Source: Chlorohelix sp037138995
GTDB lineage: Bacteria > Chloroflexota > Chloroflexia > Chloroheliales > Chloroheliaceae
Assembly: GCF_037138995.1 (NCBI RefSeq)
Contig: NZ_JBAXHI010000010.1
Location: forward strand, 1-64,000
Length of the DNA stretch: 64,000 nt
Direction: 5' to 3'
Part shown: positions 7,933 through 17,257 of the stretch, in pieces
Position numbering within the stretch: the first letter of the stretch is position 1
Layout: the number at the start of each line of letters is the position of its first letter
The notes under the pieces: model-generated
What the model was told of the DNA's origin: nothing
The model's input: only the letters and a program-made list of their open reading frames with translations
Database searches by the model: none
Made by a program: the position numbers and the translations under genes

Positions 7933-9135
7933 ATGAGCAATGTGGCTAAAATCGGAACACCCCTCAATGAATTGGGTGATAATGAAGCGGTTATTGTTAG
8001 TTCAGTAAGAACCCCGGTAGGGCGTGCCAGTAAAGGCTCACTAAAAGATATGCGTGCCGATGACCTTGCCGCAATTGCAATCAAGGGAGCGGTGGAGCGT
8101 GTACTCGGATTAGATAAAGCCGATATTGAGGATGTAATTCTCGGATGTGCTATGCCGGAAGGCGAACAAGGTTTGAATGTTGCCCGTTGCGCTGCTATTC
8201 TCGCCGGATTGCCCGATGTAGTGCCGGGTGTAACAGTGAATCGCTTTTGCGCCAGCGGCTTGCAAGCTATTACTTTTGCGGCTCAACAAATTATGCTTGG
8301 CATCGGTGATGTGTACGTGGCGGGTGGCGTAGAATGTACCAGCCGTGTACCTATGGGGGGTTTGAATCCTAGCTTTAACCGAAAACTGGTCGGTAAAACT
8401 CCTCCTTTTCCTAACGTCTATATACCGATGGGGTTAACTGCCGAAAACGTAGCGCGTCGTTTTGAAGTATCCCGCCAGATACAGGATGAATTTGCGCTTG
8501 CCAGCCATATGAAGGCAGCACGGGCGCAAAAAGAGGGCTATTTTGATGCCGAAATTATCCCTGTTACTAATCCCGATGGTTCGGTAGTTACTAAAGATGA
8601 TGGACCTAGGGCGGACACTACCTTGCAAAAGCTGGCTGAATTAAAGCCTGTTTTTATCGCGGGCGGTTCGGTTACAGCCGGGAACAGCAGCCCTTTGAAT
8701 GATGGTGCAGCTGCTACGGTTTTGATGAGTATGCGTAAGGCTCGTGAGCTTGGTTTGAAGCCATTAGCAAGAATAGTAAGCTTTGCTGTATCTGGATTAG
8801 AGCCGGAAATAATGGGAATTGGTCCTGTCTCGGCTGTTACGAAATTACTCAGCCGTGTTGGCTTGAAAATAGAAGATATTGATATAGTAGAATTGAACGA
8901 GGCGTTTGCGGTTCAAGCATACGAAGTTTGCCGCCAATTAAAAATTGATATAGATTTGCAACTCAACCCGAAAGGCGGGGCGATTGCGCTAGGGCATCCT
9001 CTGGGTTGTAGCGGGGCGCGTATTATGGCTACGCTGGTTAACGATTTGCATCAGTTTGACAAGCATATCGGAATTGAAACTATGTGCGTAGGGGGCGGGC
9101 AAGGCTACGCCACGCTGGTCGAAAGATTGAACTAG
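7933..9135 (+). CDS. fadA: acetyl-CoA C-acyltransferase (thiolase)
   Basis: Performs the last step of beta-oxidation, thiolytic cleavage of 3-ketoacyl-CoA. NRFCASGLQAI carries the nucleophilic Cys (about residue 106), NEAFAVQAYEV and GGAIALGHPLGCSGARI carry the active-site His, and CVGGGQGYATL carries the second Cys. The 400 residues include a slightly long N-terminus. Start ATG 7933 has TAAGGAG at 7914-7920. It is 22 bp upstream of the FadN-type gene and therefore cotranscribed. A biosynthetic acetoacetyl-CoA thiolase would look similar, but the partner gene favours fatty-acid degradation. Confidence 0.93.
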   Translation: MSNVAKIGTPLNELGDNEAVIVSSVRTPVGRASKGSLKDMRADDLAAIAIKGAVERVLGLDKADIEDVILGCAMPEGEQGLNVARCAAILAGLPDVVPGVTVNRFCASGLQAITFAAQQIMLGIGDVYVAGGVECTSRVPMGGLNPSFNRKLVGKTPPFPNVYIPMGLTAENVARRFEVSRQIQDEFALASHMKAARAQKEGYFDAEIIPVTNPDGSVVTKDDGPRADTTLQKLAELKPVFIAGGSVTAGNSSPLNDGAAATVLMSMRKARELGLKPLARIVSFAVSGLEPEIMGIGPVSAVTKLLSRVGLKIEDIDIVELNEAFAVQAYEVCRQLKIDIDLQLNPKGGAIALGHPLGCSGARIMATLVNDLHQFDKHIGIETMCVGGGQGYATLVERLN

Positions 9136-9157
9136 CAACTATATCAAGGAGAATACG

Positions 9158-11581
9158 ATGCTTGAAATAAAGAAAGTGGCAGTGCTGGGGTCAGGCGTGA
9201 TGGGCAGCGGTATTGCCGCTCACCTTGCAAACGCCGGTATCTCATCGTTGATGCTGGACATTGTGCCGGATAAATTAACCTCTGATGAGGAGAAGCGTGG
9301 GTTAAAACTTAACGACCTATCTGTTAGAAACAGGTTTGCCAATTTGGGTTTGCAAAACGCGCTAAAATCCAACCCTGCCGCCTTTTTTGTACCAAAAGGG
9401 GCTGCTTTGGTCACTACTGGCAATTTTGAGGATGACTGGTCAAAGCTTGCCGAATGCGATTGGATAATCGAGGTAGTGGTTGAGCGACTTGACATAAAAA
9501 AGCAAGTCTTTAAAAGAGTGGCAGAAATAGCCCGCCCTGATGCCATTATCAGTTCAAATACTAGCGGTATTTCTATTCGGGCGATGGCGGAAGACTTGCC
9601 CCTAGAATTTCAGAAACGCTTTATGGTGACGCACTTTTTCAACCCGGTGCGTTACATGAAGTTACTCGAAATTGTGCCGCATCCAAATTCCAACCCTTTG
9701 CTAATCGAGTTTGTGCGCCGATTTGGTGAGGATACGCTCGGTAAGGGGGTAATTATCTGCAAGGATACTCCCAACTTTATAGGCAATCGCATCGGGATTT
9801 ACGGTATGATGTCCACCTTGAAACGCATGTCGCAGAATAACCTACGAGTAGAAGAGGTGGACGCAATATTAGGACGCGCCAGCGGACGACCCAAGAGCGC
9901 GGCTTTTCGCACCAGCGATTTGGTAGGACTCGATACCAGTTTGCACGTAGCTCGTAATGTGTATGATAACGCCCCAGACGACCCAGAGCGCAATCTTTTT
10001 CTAATACCGGATTGGGTTCAGCAAATGGCAGATAAACGTTGGCTTGGCGACAAAACCGGGCAGGGCTTTTACAAAAAAGTAAAGGATGAGAAAGGCAAAT
10101 CCGCGATTCTGTCCTTGAACTCCCAGACTCTGGAATATGAACCGCAATTGGAAACCCCTCTTGCCGATACCAAACTTGCTGAGGCAGCGCGGCGCAGTGA
10201 CCCGCGTAAACGCCTTGAGACGCTTGCCTATCTGGATGACCGAGCCGGTAAATTCGGGTGGGCGGCGCTGGCGGATACGTTGCTTTATACAGCCAAAATC
10301 GCGCCGCAGATTGCCGATGACATACAAACGATTGATCAAGCGATGAAGTGGGGTTATAACTGGGATTTGGGGATTTTTGAGTCTTGGGACGCAATCGGAC
10401 CGCTCAAAAGTATCCAGAAAATGAGAGCGGAAGGGCGCGAAATCCCTCAATGGTTGGTTGATTTTACTAATCGAGGGCAGGATTACTTCTATATAGAGCA
10501 AAATGGGCGCAAGCACATGTGGGATTTCAAAGAGGGGCGTTATGTGGCTGCTCCAGAACGTACCGACTTGATTAGCCTTGCGCGGTTGAAGAAGGATAAG
10601 GCGAATATTTTGCGCTCCAATGATAGCGCCAGCCTGATTGACCTTGGTGATGGTGTTTTGTGTCTTGAATTTACCAGCAAAATGAATACCATTGATGCTG
10701 AAATGGCACAATTGGGTATGTGGTCGCTTACTAAGCTCAATAATGATAGCAAATGGAAAGGGTTGGTTATTGGCAACGAAGGCAGCGATTTCTGCGCCGG
10801 AGCAAACCTATTTTTAGTTGTAATGGGAGCAAATAGCGGCGAATTTGGTCAGATTGAGCAAGCGGTTAAAGCTACTCAGGATTGGTGCATGGCTATCAAG
10901 TATTCGCAGAAACCTGTGGTAGTTGCTCCATTTGGCAGAACGCTCGGCGGTGGCTGCGAAATCACTATGGCGGGAGCGCGGGTACGCGCCTATGCCGAAA
11001 CCTACATTGGGCAGGTTGAAGTTGGTCCCGGTTTGATTCCGGGTGCGGGCGGCAATAAAGAGTTGCTCATTCGTAATATTGAGCGCATGCGCGGAATGGG
11101 TGGCACCTTCCCGCTAGTGCAGAAAACCTTTGAAGCAATCTCCTATGCAAAAGTCAGTACCAGCGCGGAGGATGCTCGTTCCATTGGTTTTTTGCGTAAA
11201 ACCGACCGAATTACCCTAAACAAAGAACGCTTGATTTCAGACGCTAAAGCAGATGTGTTGGAATTGGCAAATCAAGAGGGCGGCTACAAACCGCCCCAAC
11301 CGTTTAGCTTCAAATTACCGGGGGAGGGCGGCTACCTCGCGGGTGAGCAATTAATTGAAGGGCTGGAAATGACCAAAGCTATCAGTGAACACGATGGGGT
11401 TATAGCCCGAAAATTGTTGCATGTGCTTACCGGGGGTAGTGAGGCAAGCCCGGTGCGAGAAGTTAGCGAACAGTATTTGCTAGACCTTGAGCGGGAAGCC
11501 TTTATAGAACTTTGCAAGCTGCCAAAAACACAGGGACGAATGCAACATATCCTTATGAAGGGCAAACCCTTGCGAAACTAA
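9158..11581 (+). CDS. fadN: 3-hydroxyacyl-CoA dehydrogenase / enoyl-CoA hydratase (FadN type)
   Basis: Bifunctional beta-oxidation enzyme with the domain order dehydrogenase then hydratase, as in Bacillus FadN and opposite to E. coli FadB. The NAD-binding VAVLGSGVMGSGIAAHLA is at residues 8-25. HFFNPVRYMKLLEIVP and CKDTPNFIGNRIG mark the dehydrogenase catalytic domain. A second dehydrogenase C-terminal half is followed, from about residue 490, by a crotonase domain with SDFCAGANLFL and RTLGGGCEITMAGARV, forming the oxyanion hole. The 807-residue length fits FadN. AAGGAG precedes the ATG. It is the second gene of a two-gene operon ending at the terminator 11605-11634. Confidence 0.92.
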   Translation: MLEIKKVAVLGSGVMGSGIAAHLANAGISSLMLDIVPDKLTSDEEKRGLKLNDLSVRNRFANLGLQNALKSNPAAFFVPKGAALVTTGNFEDDWSKLAECDWIIEVVVERLDIKKQVFKRVAEIARPDAIISSNTSGISIRAMAEDLPLEFQKRFMVTHFFNPVRYMKLLEIVPHPNSNPLLIEFVRRFGEDTLGKGVIICKDTPNFIGNRIGIYGMMSTLKRMSQNNLRVEEVDAILGRASGRPKSAAFRTSDLVGLDTSLHVARNVYDNAPDDPERNLFLIPDWVQQMADKRWLGDKTGQGFYKKVKDEKGKSAILSLNSQTLEYEPQLETPLADTKLAEAARRSDPRKRLETLAYLDDRAGKFGWAALADTLLYTAKIAPQIADDIQTIDQAMKWGYNWDLGIFESWDAIGPLKSIQKMRAEGREIPQWLVDFTNRGQDYFYIEQNGRKHMWDFKEGRYVAAPERTDLISLARLKKDKANILRSNDSASLIDLGDGVLCLEFTSKMNTIDAEMAQLGMWSLTKLNNDSKWKGLVIGNEGSDFCAGANLFLVVMGANSGEFGQIEQAVKATQDWCMAIKYSQKPVVVAPFGRTLGGGCEITMAGARVRAYAETYIGQVEVGPGLIPGAGGNKELLIRNIERMRGMGGTFPLVQKTFEAISYAKVSTSAEDARSIGFLRKTDRITLNKERLISDAKADVLELANQEGGYKPPQPFSFKLPGEGGYLAGEQLIEGLEMTKAISEHDGVIARKLLHVLTGGSEASPVREVSEQYLLDLEREAFIELCKLPKTQGRMQHILMKGKPLRN

Positions 11582-11604
11582 AGAACCAAGTGACCAACAT
11601 TACG

Positions 11605-11634
11605 AGCCATCATATTCGGTGTGATGGCTTTTTT
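11605..11634 (+). terminator. intrinsic terminator of the thiolase/FadN operon
   Basis: AGCCATCA (11605-11612) pairs with TGATGGCT (11622-11629) and runs into six T. It lies 24 bp after the stop codon. Confidence 0.88.
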
Positions 11635-11759
11635 GTTAAAATCTATTGCCGATGATTTTGTAATAATAAAGCAACTAAATATAAACCGCGATTTTTATTC
11701 TGGTAAAATGGCGCATCTGTTTAATCCCAGTCTTAATCCTGCAAAATAAATGATTTACA

Positions 11760-11812
11760 AAAACCTTCTGTTTTTCCGGTCTGATATTACCGATTTTAAA
11801 ACAGAAGGTTTT
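11760..11812. terminator. 15-bp inverted repeat between convergent genes
   Basis: AAAACCTTCTGTTTT (11760-11774) is perfectly complementary to AAAACAGAAGGTTTT (11798-11812). An inner CGGT/ACCG pair in the 23-nt loop extends the fold. It lies downstream of the convergent subtilase gene, and each arm ends in T on the strand leaving it. A bidirectional terminator is the likeliest role. The rest of the 302-bp gap 11582-11883 shows nothing else. Confidence 0.6.
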
Positions 11813-11883
11813 CATTTCAGGGCTTTCGCTACAGAGGCGATTTCAGGCAATGGATATAAGCCCCTTGCCTCAAAGCTTTTCAG

Positions 11884-13671
11884 CTAGTCGCTGTTTCTGC
11901 CGCTGTACCGCTTGCTTTCCAGAATTGCCCCAAGCGCATTTACCAACCCTGCGCCGTAAGCTTCACGGTCAGAGATGGCTTTGCCGCCAAGGTGGCAATA
12001 TCCGGTAGGGCAAGGCAAGCCAGTTAGGTCACCAGCAGACGTGTCGGTAGCGCTCAATGGTTGCGTGGTGTTACCCTCAACTTCTGTTGCGCCAGCTTTA
12101 ACTGCTGCTACTAGTTTGGCAGGATTGTGCCTGATAGATGGGTTGTAGCTTGCCGTCAGCGCAATAACGGCTGAGACATGCGGCGTAGCCATTGAAGTTC
12201 CCTGAATGGTAGAGTAACACTCATTCTGGTAGAAATTTGGGTTATCAATCCAATCGCAGGGAATTTGCGTTGCCCAGTTTGAAGTGATGCTGAAATCTTC
12301 CCATGCGGTTGTACCATCAGCGGTAGTTACGGGATAACCCGGTGTACCACCTCCATCATAATTCGGCAAATTGAACTTACGCGCGCCTCCGGGAGCGGCA
12401 ATATCAATACGAGACCCGTAATTGCTGTAGTAAGTAAGTTGATTCTTCTTCCCAGCCCCAGCTGGCTGGTGCGAGTCGCTTGTCGGTTTGCAAACAGCGT
12501 TAGGATAAGTAGTGCTTCCAGTCGGGCAGGAAGCAGACGATTTATTAACTAGGTTGCCGGTTGCTGAAACATCTACCACATGCTTAATACCGCCGGGAAC
12601 CTCATATAGACCATAGTAGTCATAAAAATTACCGACACTAGTACCGGGTGTAGTTAGTGGCCCGTGGCTAAGGACTTTGCCACCCTCTCCAATCCGAAGA
12701 TGTTCGTTTCCGGCGGCAGCAACAATAACGGTTCCTTTTTGCCAAGCGTATTCGACTACATCTTCGTAGGCTTTATATATAGCATCCTGCTCTGGGTCGC
12801 TGCGATCCAGATAGCCCCCGAAGGAGATGCTCACCACATCAATTCCATGATCAGCAGCATAGAGGAAAGCGTTTAGAATTGATGAGTCATATGCGGAGCC
12901 ACACCACTCGGAAATTTTTAGAGCAACAAGTTTTGTATTTGGGGCAATCCCGTTAATACCCTTCCCGTCCAAAGCTCCGGCTATATTGCCGCCAATCCAA
13001 GAACCGTGTCCGTTCCAATCACCATTTACAGGGGCAATATTGGCAGGGACACCGAAATAGGCAGGCAAATCCGAGTCGGAAAGATCATAGTAGTCTTTGC
13101 AAAGTGTAGGATCGGTTAAATTCACTACGTCTAACACCTGACTGGCTAATTCACTGTGGGTATAATCCAGACCAGTATCGGCAACTCCTACTATAACCGA
13201 GGGTTTACCGGTCGTGTATTTCCAAGCTTCTTGAGTATGGATGCGATCAAGGTTCCACATCAAACCGGGTAATGAGGAAGCCGGATCAAGTGAAATACGA
13301 GTTCTTTCAGGCAATTTACCCTGCTTAAGAGCGGTAACAGTTTGCATACCTTCAGGCTGAATTAGAGTCCGCACTTGGTCTTTGGCAAGGCTTTCCAAAT
13401 GCAAGCTGCCGGATAGCTGGACTTGCGAATCGGCAGAAGCTTGCACCACTAAAGTGTTTAGCTCCGGTAAATCTGTCACAATTGTTGCTCCAGATTTTGT
13501 AGCCTCATTCCGTAGCTCATTATAATCTGCTGCACTCTTCGCTTTGGCTATATAGCGACCAGACTGACCTTTAGCCACTGCTGCTGCTGGCGTAATTGTG
13601 AAGCTTGCTGTCAATAAAAGTGAAAGCATTATCCAAACAGATAATGATAAACCCAACTTTTTCGATGTCAC
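11884..13671 (-). CDS. secreted subtilisin-like serine protease (S8)
   Basis: Extracellular endopeptidase. A signal peptide spans about residues 1-34, with a Leu-rich core ending in Ala-rich sequence. An I9-like propeptide region follows (about 38-105), then the S8 domain: GVADTGLDYTHSEL (Asp about 165), NGHGSWIGGNIAG (His about 222) and QGTSMATPHVSA (Ser about 493). The long gap between His and Ser includes several Cys-containing insertions, suggesting disulfides and Ca sites. The start is GTG 13671 with GGGAGG upstream. A promoter-like TTGACA-17-TTAAAT at 14052-14080 would give a leader of roughly 370 nt. It is unrelated in architecture to the subtilase on the other side of the tRNA. Confidence 0.92.
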   Translation of the reverse strand: MTSKKLGLSLSVWIMLSLLLTASFTITPAAAVAKGQSGRYIAKAKSAADYNELRNEATKSGATIVTDLPELNTLVVQASADSQVQLSGSLHLESLAKDQVRTLIQPEGMQTVTALKQGKLPERTRISLDPASSLPGLMWNLDRIHTQEAWKYTTGKPSVIVGVADTGLDYTHSELASQVLDVVNLTDPTLCKDYYDLSDSDLPAYFGVPANIAPVNGDWNGHGSWIGGNIAGALDGKGINGIAPNTKLVALKISEWCGSAYDSSILNAFLYAADHGIDVVSISFGGYLDRSDPEQDAIYKAYEDVVEYAWQKGTVIVAAAGNEHLRIGEGGKVLSHGPLTTPGTSVGNFYDYYGLYEVPGGIKHVVDVSATGNLVNKSSASCPTGSTTYPNAVCKPTSDSHQPAGAGKKNQLTYYSNYGSRIDIAAPGGARKFNLPNYDGGGTPGYPVTTADGTTAWEDFSITSNWATQIPCDWIDNPNFYQNECYSTIQGTSMATPHVSAVIALTASYNPSIRHNPAKLVAAVKAGATEVEGNTTQPLSATDTSAGDLTGLPCPTGYCHLGGKAISDREAYGAGLVNALGAILESKRYSGRNSD

Positions 13672-14051
13672 ACGAAACCTCCCGTATTGCTAAAATTAAA
13701 CACAAAAGCCAAAATGGCGATATGGGTTATTGCTTTATTGTAAGAGTTTTAGCCATTCTTAATTTCTTAATATGGAAATTAATTTGGGTAAAACAATACA
13801 AGAAGCAGTAGGAGTAAAATCAAAAACTGCCTTAAGTGAATGCAATATTAAATAGGCATAAATTTTAGCTGAGCAAAAACTATCTTGTTACCAGTGTTAG
13901 GAGAGAACTCCTACCAAAAGAACAGAACAAAAAAAAGTTGCTAATAGCTCATGTTAGTAAGCGGCGAACTTAAATAATTTTATTGGCTTGTTGTAGTAAA
14001 TTTTGAAGTAGCGAAAGTTTATAGCGATTTCCTGCTCAAAGTATTAACTTA

Positions 14052-14080
14052 ATTTAATCATAGCATCTAAAGGTTGTCAA
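14052..14080 (-). promoter_or_regulatory. candidate promoter of the minus-strand subtilase
   Basis: On the minus strand TTGACA (14075-14080), 17-bp spacer and TTAAAT (14052-14057) preceded by TGA, fitting an extended -10. The implied leader is long (about 370 nt), AT-rich, and contains a TAGGAG/CTCCTA hairpin near 13898-13915. No other gene is visible in 13672-14295 apart from the tRNA promoter and a 9-bp inverted repeat (14109-14117 with 14207-14215). Confidence 0.45.
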
Positions 14081-14235
14081 GGCATCTAATCTAAAGTTCT
14101 AAAGATTCAGGGCGATTCATAGAATAACTCTTTTAGCCATTTGCAAAACCAATCTTTTTGCCGCTTGTAAAATTATAGATATTGCAGCAAGCTCACATTG
14201 TTAAATAATCGCCCTAAATTGACCTGCATATCCGC

Positions 14236-14264
14236 TTGAAATTTTCCGGCATATGTGGTATTCT
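14236..14264 (+). promoter_or_regulatory. promoter of tRNA-Phe
   Basis: TTGAAA (14236-14241), 17-bp spacer and TATTCT (14259-14264) with a TGG extension. It would start transcription about 25 nt before the tRNA 5' end. Confidence 0.6.
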
Positions 14265-14295
14265 TCTTCTCGCCTTAAAAAATCTGATGTGCAAT

Positions 14296-14368
14296 GCCGA
14301 GATAGCTCAGTTGGTAGAGCATGCGACTGAAAATCGCAGGGTCACCAGTTCAAGTCTGGTTCTCGGCA
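14296..14368 (+). tRNA. tRNA-Phe (GAA)
   Basis: A complete cloverleaf of 73 nt: acceptor stem GCCGAGA/TCTCGGC with discriminator A, D stem GCTC/GAGC, anticodon stem TGCGA/TCGCA around loop CTGAAAA (anticodon GAA), variable GGGTC, and T stem ACCAG/CTGGT with loop TTCAAGT. CCA is not encoded. A run of eight T follows within 5 bp and probably ends transcription. There is no integrase or duplicated 3' end nearby, so no sign of use as an attachment site. Confidence 0.97.
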
Positions 14369-14486
14369 TCATTTTTTTTATAGCTGGTTCACTCTGTAAT
14401 TATGTGCCTCTCCCCTAGACCCATTTTAGTTCAATTTGGCTGAATAGTAACGAAAATTATCCCTCTACATATAAAACCGTTTCACG

Positions 14487-14524
14487 ATAAGGTTAATATA
14501 TTGTGAATAAGGTAAAAATAAGGT
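14487..14524 (+). repeat. three ATAAGGT direct repeats upstream of the lipoprotein protease
   Basis: ATAAGGT occurs at 14487-14493, 14507-14513 and 14518-14524, with start-to-start spacings of 20 and 11 bp. This places all copies on about the same face of the helix, as is typical of OmpR/PhoB-type response-regulator sites. They lie in the 324-bp gap between tRNA-Phe and the protease gene, which otherwise shows no gene. Confidence 0.4.
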
Positions 14525-14692
14525 AAAATAAATTCTCGCCTCAATATGTTAGAGGACTAAAATTCTGTAATTTCTACATATTAATCTAGCCCAAGAATTT
14601 TTTGTCAAAGCGACTAGGTTTTTTGCATCTTGTGGTATGTTCTCTTTATGAATGGTATTCCCGAACTTAAAATGGGGGAAAAGGATTACAAG

Positions 14693-17188
14693 TTGCGTTA
14701 CAAATTTAAATTAGGTTTTTCTTTAGTAATATTAATGTTGCTAAGTATTATCATAGCAGCTTGTGGCGATAGCCCTACCGCTACCAGCGTTGCCACTACG
14801 AACGTGACTACCGCTGCCGCTACAACTACCGTAGCGAAGACCCCTGCTGCTTCTGCTACGACTACCGCTGCATCCACAACTACTGCTGTAGCGAAGACCA
14901 CTAGCGCTACAACCGCGGTAGCCACTACCGCAGCAGCAACCAGACCTGCTCCAGACCCGGCTGGGAAAGCCGAACCCGAACTTCTGGAAATTATTACTAC
15001 CTATAGCAAAACCAGCGGCACCGCCGATGAGAAATTGAAGGCAGCCACCGATTTTGCCAGCTCCATTGACGTGATTGACGAAAGTCACGAACTCTATTTC
15101 GAGCTAACCCTCACCAAAGGGGCTAACGAACAGCCCGTAACCGATTTGCTAAAGGCGATGGGTGGTACGGTGGAGGATGTCGCCGATGCTGGAGGTGTTA
15201 AAATAGCGTTGGTTACTGTTCAGGTCAAGCAATTCGTGACCTACACGCAACCCACCACTGGCGACAACTTCATTCGCGCGCTGGGTTCGCTCAAAGAAGT
15301 GAGTTTGATTAACCTGCCAGTTGACGAGAGTACCCAAGAGTTGCGGTCTTTACCCAGTAACTTGGATGCCCTGACTATGCTTGCCACCACCTCTAAAAAC
15401 GAGGGTGTCAAAGCAATGGGCGTGGACACATGGCACGCGGCGGGTTTCAATGGTACCGGGGTGAAAATCGGCATTATTGATAGTGGCTACCAGTTTGCCG
15501 ACCAGCTAAAAACGCAGGGTTTCTTGCCTAACGATTTTCAGGTGATGGACTTTGCACAGAAGTTGTTAAGCGAAAATAGCTTAGATAATGGGGTACACGG
15601 TTCCGCCGTTTCCGAGATTATATATTCGGTTGCGCCGGGCGCGAAGCTGTTTCCCACCTCTATCAAAGGCACCGGGGCTGAGTTCTCCGAAGCCATTGAT
15701 TATCTAGTTTCTCAACAAGTTGACATAATCTCTATTTCTATGGGTAACAATAGCTCTTCCGAGGATGGCAACAGCCCACTGAGCAAAAAGGTTGAGCAAG
15801 TACGCAAGGATAAGGGTATCCTGTTCTTCTTGGCTTCGGGAAATGAGGGTACCGAGCATTACGGCGGTAAGTTCAACCCGGACTCGAACGGCTACCACCA
15901 GTGGCAACCGGGCATTACCCGGATGGCTCTCGGCAATCCGACCGCTAATCCTCTTGCCAGCAACGTAATTATGCGTTGGGACCAATTCTTAGATGGTGGT
16001 CCTAACCCGACTGCCACTGACCTAGATTTGATTATCGAGGACGCGCAGGGCAAGGTTTTAGCCTCCAGTGAGTCTGACCAGCGGGAACGCCAACCGCTTG
16101 AGCATTTGAGCTTGAATTTGCCTGCTAACACGCTGCTCTACATTCGCGCGAAGTTGAAAGCCGGAACACCCGCTCCGACCAAACCTTTCAACTTGCATGT
16201 GTTCCTGACCGGGGGACTCTCTCCGCAGATTCTCACGCCCACCCAGACTGTCGGTTCCCAAGCCGATTCCCGCGGTGCGATTGCGGTAGGCGCGATTGAC
16301 CCGCCGGAAGGCAACGAGATTGGTAGTTACAGCAGCCAAGGTCCTCTGAGTGATGGACGTAATAAACCGGACATCTCTGGACCTGCCGGTGTTAGTAGCG
16401 CGGCGTATCAAGCCAAAGGTCAGGCGGAGGCTCGTTTCCCCGGTACTAGCGCCGCTACGCCTAACGTTTCGTCCATGACTGCCGTGCTGAAAAGCGCCAA
16501 CCTGACTCTGACCCCGGACGAGCTTACGCAGGTGTTGTTCGAGAGCGCCATTAAGCCAACAGGCTCATCTAGTAGTGGTCCCGACCCGGTCTATGGTTAT
16601 GGTAAAGCCAGTTTGTCGAACCTGACACCCGGTTCGGTAAAGCCAAAGGGAACTCTACAGCAGCCTACGCCGAACCTTGACCCGCAGTTCCAGTACAAGA
16701 ATCCGAACTATTTACCAGCGCCGACTGCTGATACTCCCGGTTCTGCCCCAGCGACAACTGCGGCAGTAGGTGGAACACCTACTATTAATACGATAGAGGT
16801 TGATCCGGCTGTTCAGGCAACTCTAGTTCTCAAGGCTGGTACGGTGACTAGTTCGCTTGTACAGGTGTCAACCTATGATGCGGAGACTTTGTTTCCTTCG
16901 TTAGAAAAGGCGTTGTTGGCGCAGGGTTATAAGTTTGCGCTACCGGGCAATACTAAGCCTCTGAAGCAGAGCGTTTTTACCATTGCTCTTTATACGCTGG
17001 CTGGTTCGCCTGATATACTGCTGCAAGCGATTGATCTTCCAGAAGATCCTTCCACTTTGCTTACGATGTCAAACTATCCTGGTATGTCACCAGAAGCCTA
17101 TCAGAAGTATATGGGTCAACTGAAGGGGCAGAAGACGATATTGGTTGTGTTCTACGGTAGCGACTTAGCTAAAAACTTTGGCGGTTAA
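14693..17188 (+). CDS. subtilisin-like protease, lipoprotein with Thr/Ala-rich linker
   Basis: An S8-family protease anchored outside the membrane. I favour TTG 14693 as start because AAAAGGA lies 7 bp upstream and the protein then begins with a clean lipoprotein signal ending in IIIAACGDS (lipobox Cys). In-frame ATGs at 14648 and 14672 lack a ribosome binding site. A Thr/Ala/Val low-complexity linker of about 60 residues follows. The S8 triad is IGIIDSGYQFAD (Asp), GVHGSAVSEI (His) and FPGTSAATPNVSS (Ser). The His motif GVHGSAV and GTSAATP differ slightly from classical subtilisins. A Pro/Thr-rich segment and a C-terminal alpha/beta-looking domain of about 140 residues, which I do not recognise, complete the protein. 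Confidence 0.88.
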   Translation: MRYKFKLGFSLVILMLLSIIIAACGDSPTATSVATTNVTTAAATTTVAKTPAASATTTAASTTTAVAKTTSATTAVATTAAATRPAPDPAGKAEPELLEIITTYSKTSGTADEKLKAATDFASSIDVIDESHELYFELTLTKGANEQPVTDLLKAMGGTVEDVADAGGVKIALVTVQVKQFVTYTQPTTGDNFIRALGSLKEVSLINLPVDESTQELRSLPSNLDALTMLATTSKNEGVKAMGVDTWHAAGFNGTGVKIGIIDSGYQFADQLKTQGFLPNDFQVMDFAQKLLSENSLDNGVHGSAVSEIIYSVAPGAKLFPTSIKGTGAEFSEAIDYLVSQQVDIISISMGNNSSSEDGNSPLSKKVEQVRKDKGILFFLASGNEGTEHYGGKFNPDSNGYHQWQPGITRMALGNPTANPLASNVIMRWDQFLDGGPNPTATDLDLIIEDAQGKVLASSESDQRERQPLEHLSLNLPANTLLYIRAKLKAGTPAPTKPFNLHVFLTGGLSPQILTPTQTVGSQADSRGAIAVGAIDPPEGNEIGSYSSQGPLSDGRNKPDISGPAGVSSAAYQAKGQAEARFPGTSAATPNVSSMTAVLKSANLTLTPDELTQVLFESAIKPTGSSSSGPDPVYGYGKASLSNLTPGSVKPKGTLQQPTPNLDPQFQYKNPNYLPAPTADTPGSAPATTAAVGGTPTINTIEVDPAVQATLVLKAGTVTSSLVQVSTYDAETLFPSLEKALLAQGYKFALPGNTKPLKQSVFTIALYTLAGSPDILLQAIDLPEDPSTLLTMSNYPGMSPEAYQKYMGQLKGQKTILVVFYGSDLAKNFGG

Positions 17189-17257
17189 TACCACCCTTAT
17201 AATCTATCCCTCTTCCCTTGATGGGGAAGGGGGATACCAACAAATACAAAAAACCTT

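Noticed and set aside
14296..14368. tRNA-Phe as an integration site of a mobile element
   Set aside because: No integrase, no repeated tRNA 3' end and no phage-like genes in the flanks.
17205..17235. Hairpin CCCTCTTCCC/GGGGAAGGGGG after the lipoprotein protease as an intrinsic terminator
   Set aside because: Stem is wobble-rich and neither strand shows a T tract right after it; kept only as a possible weak structure.
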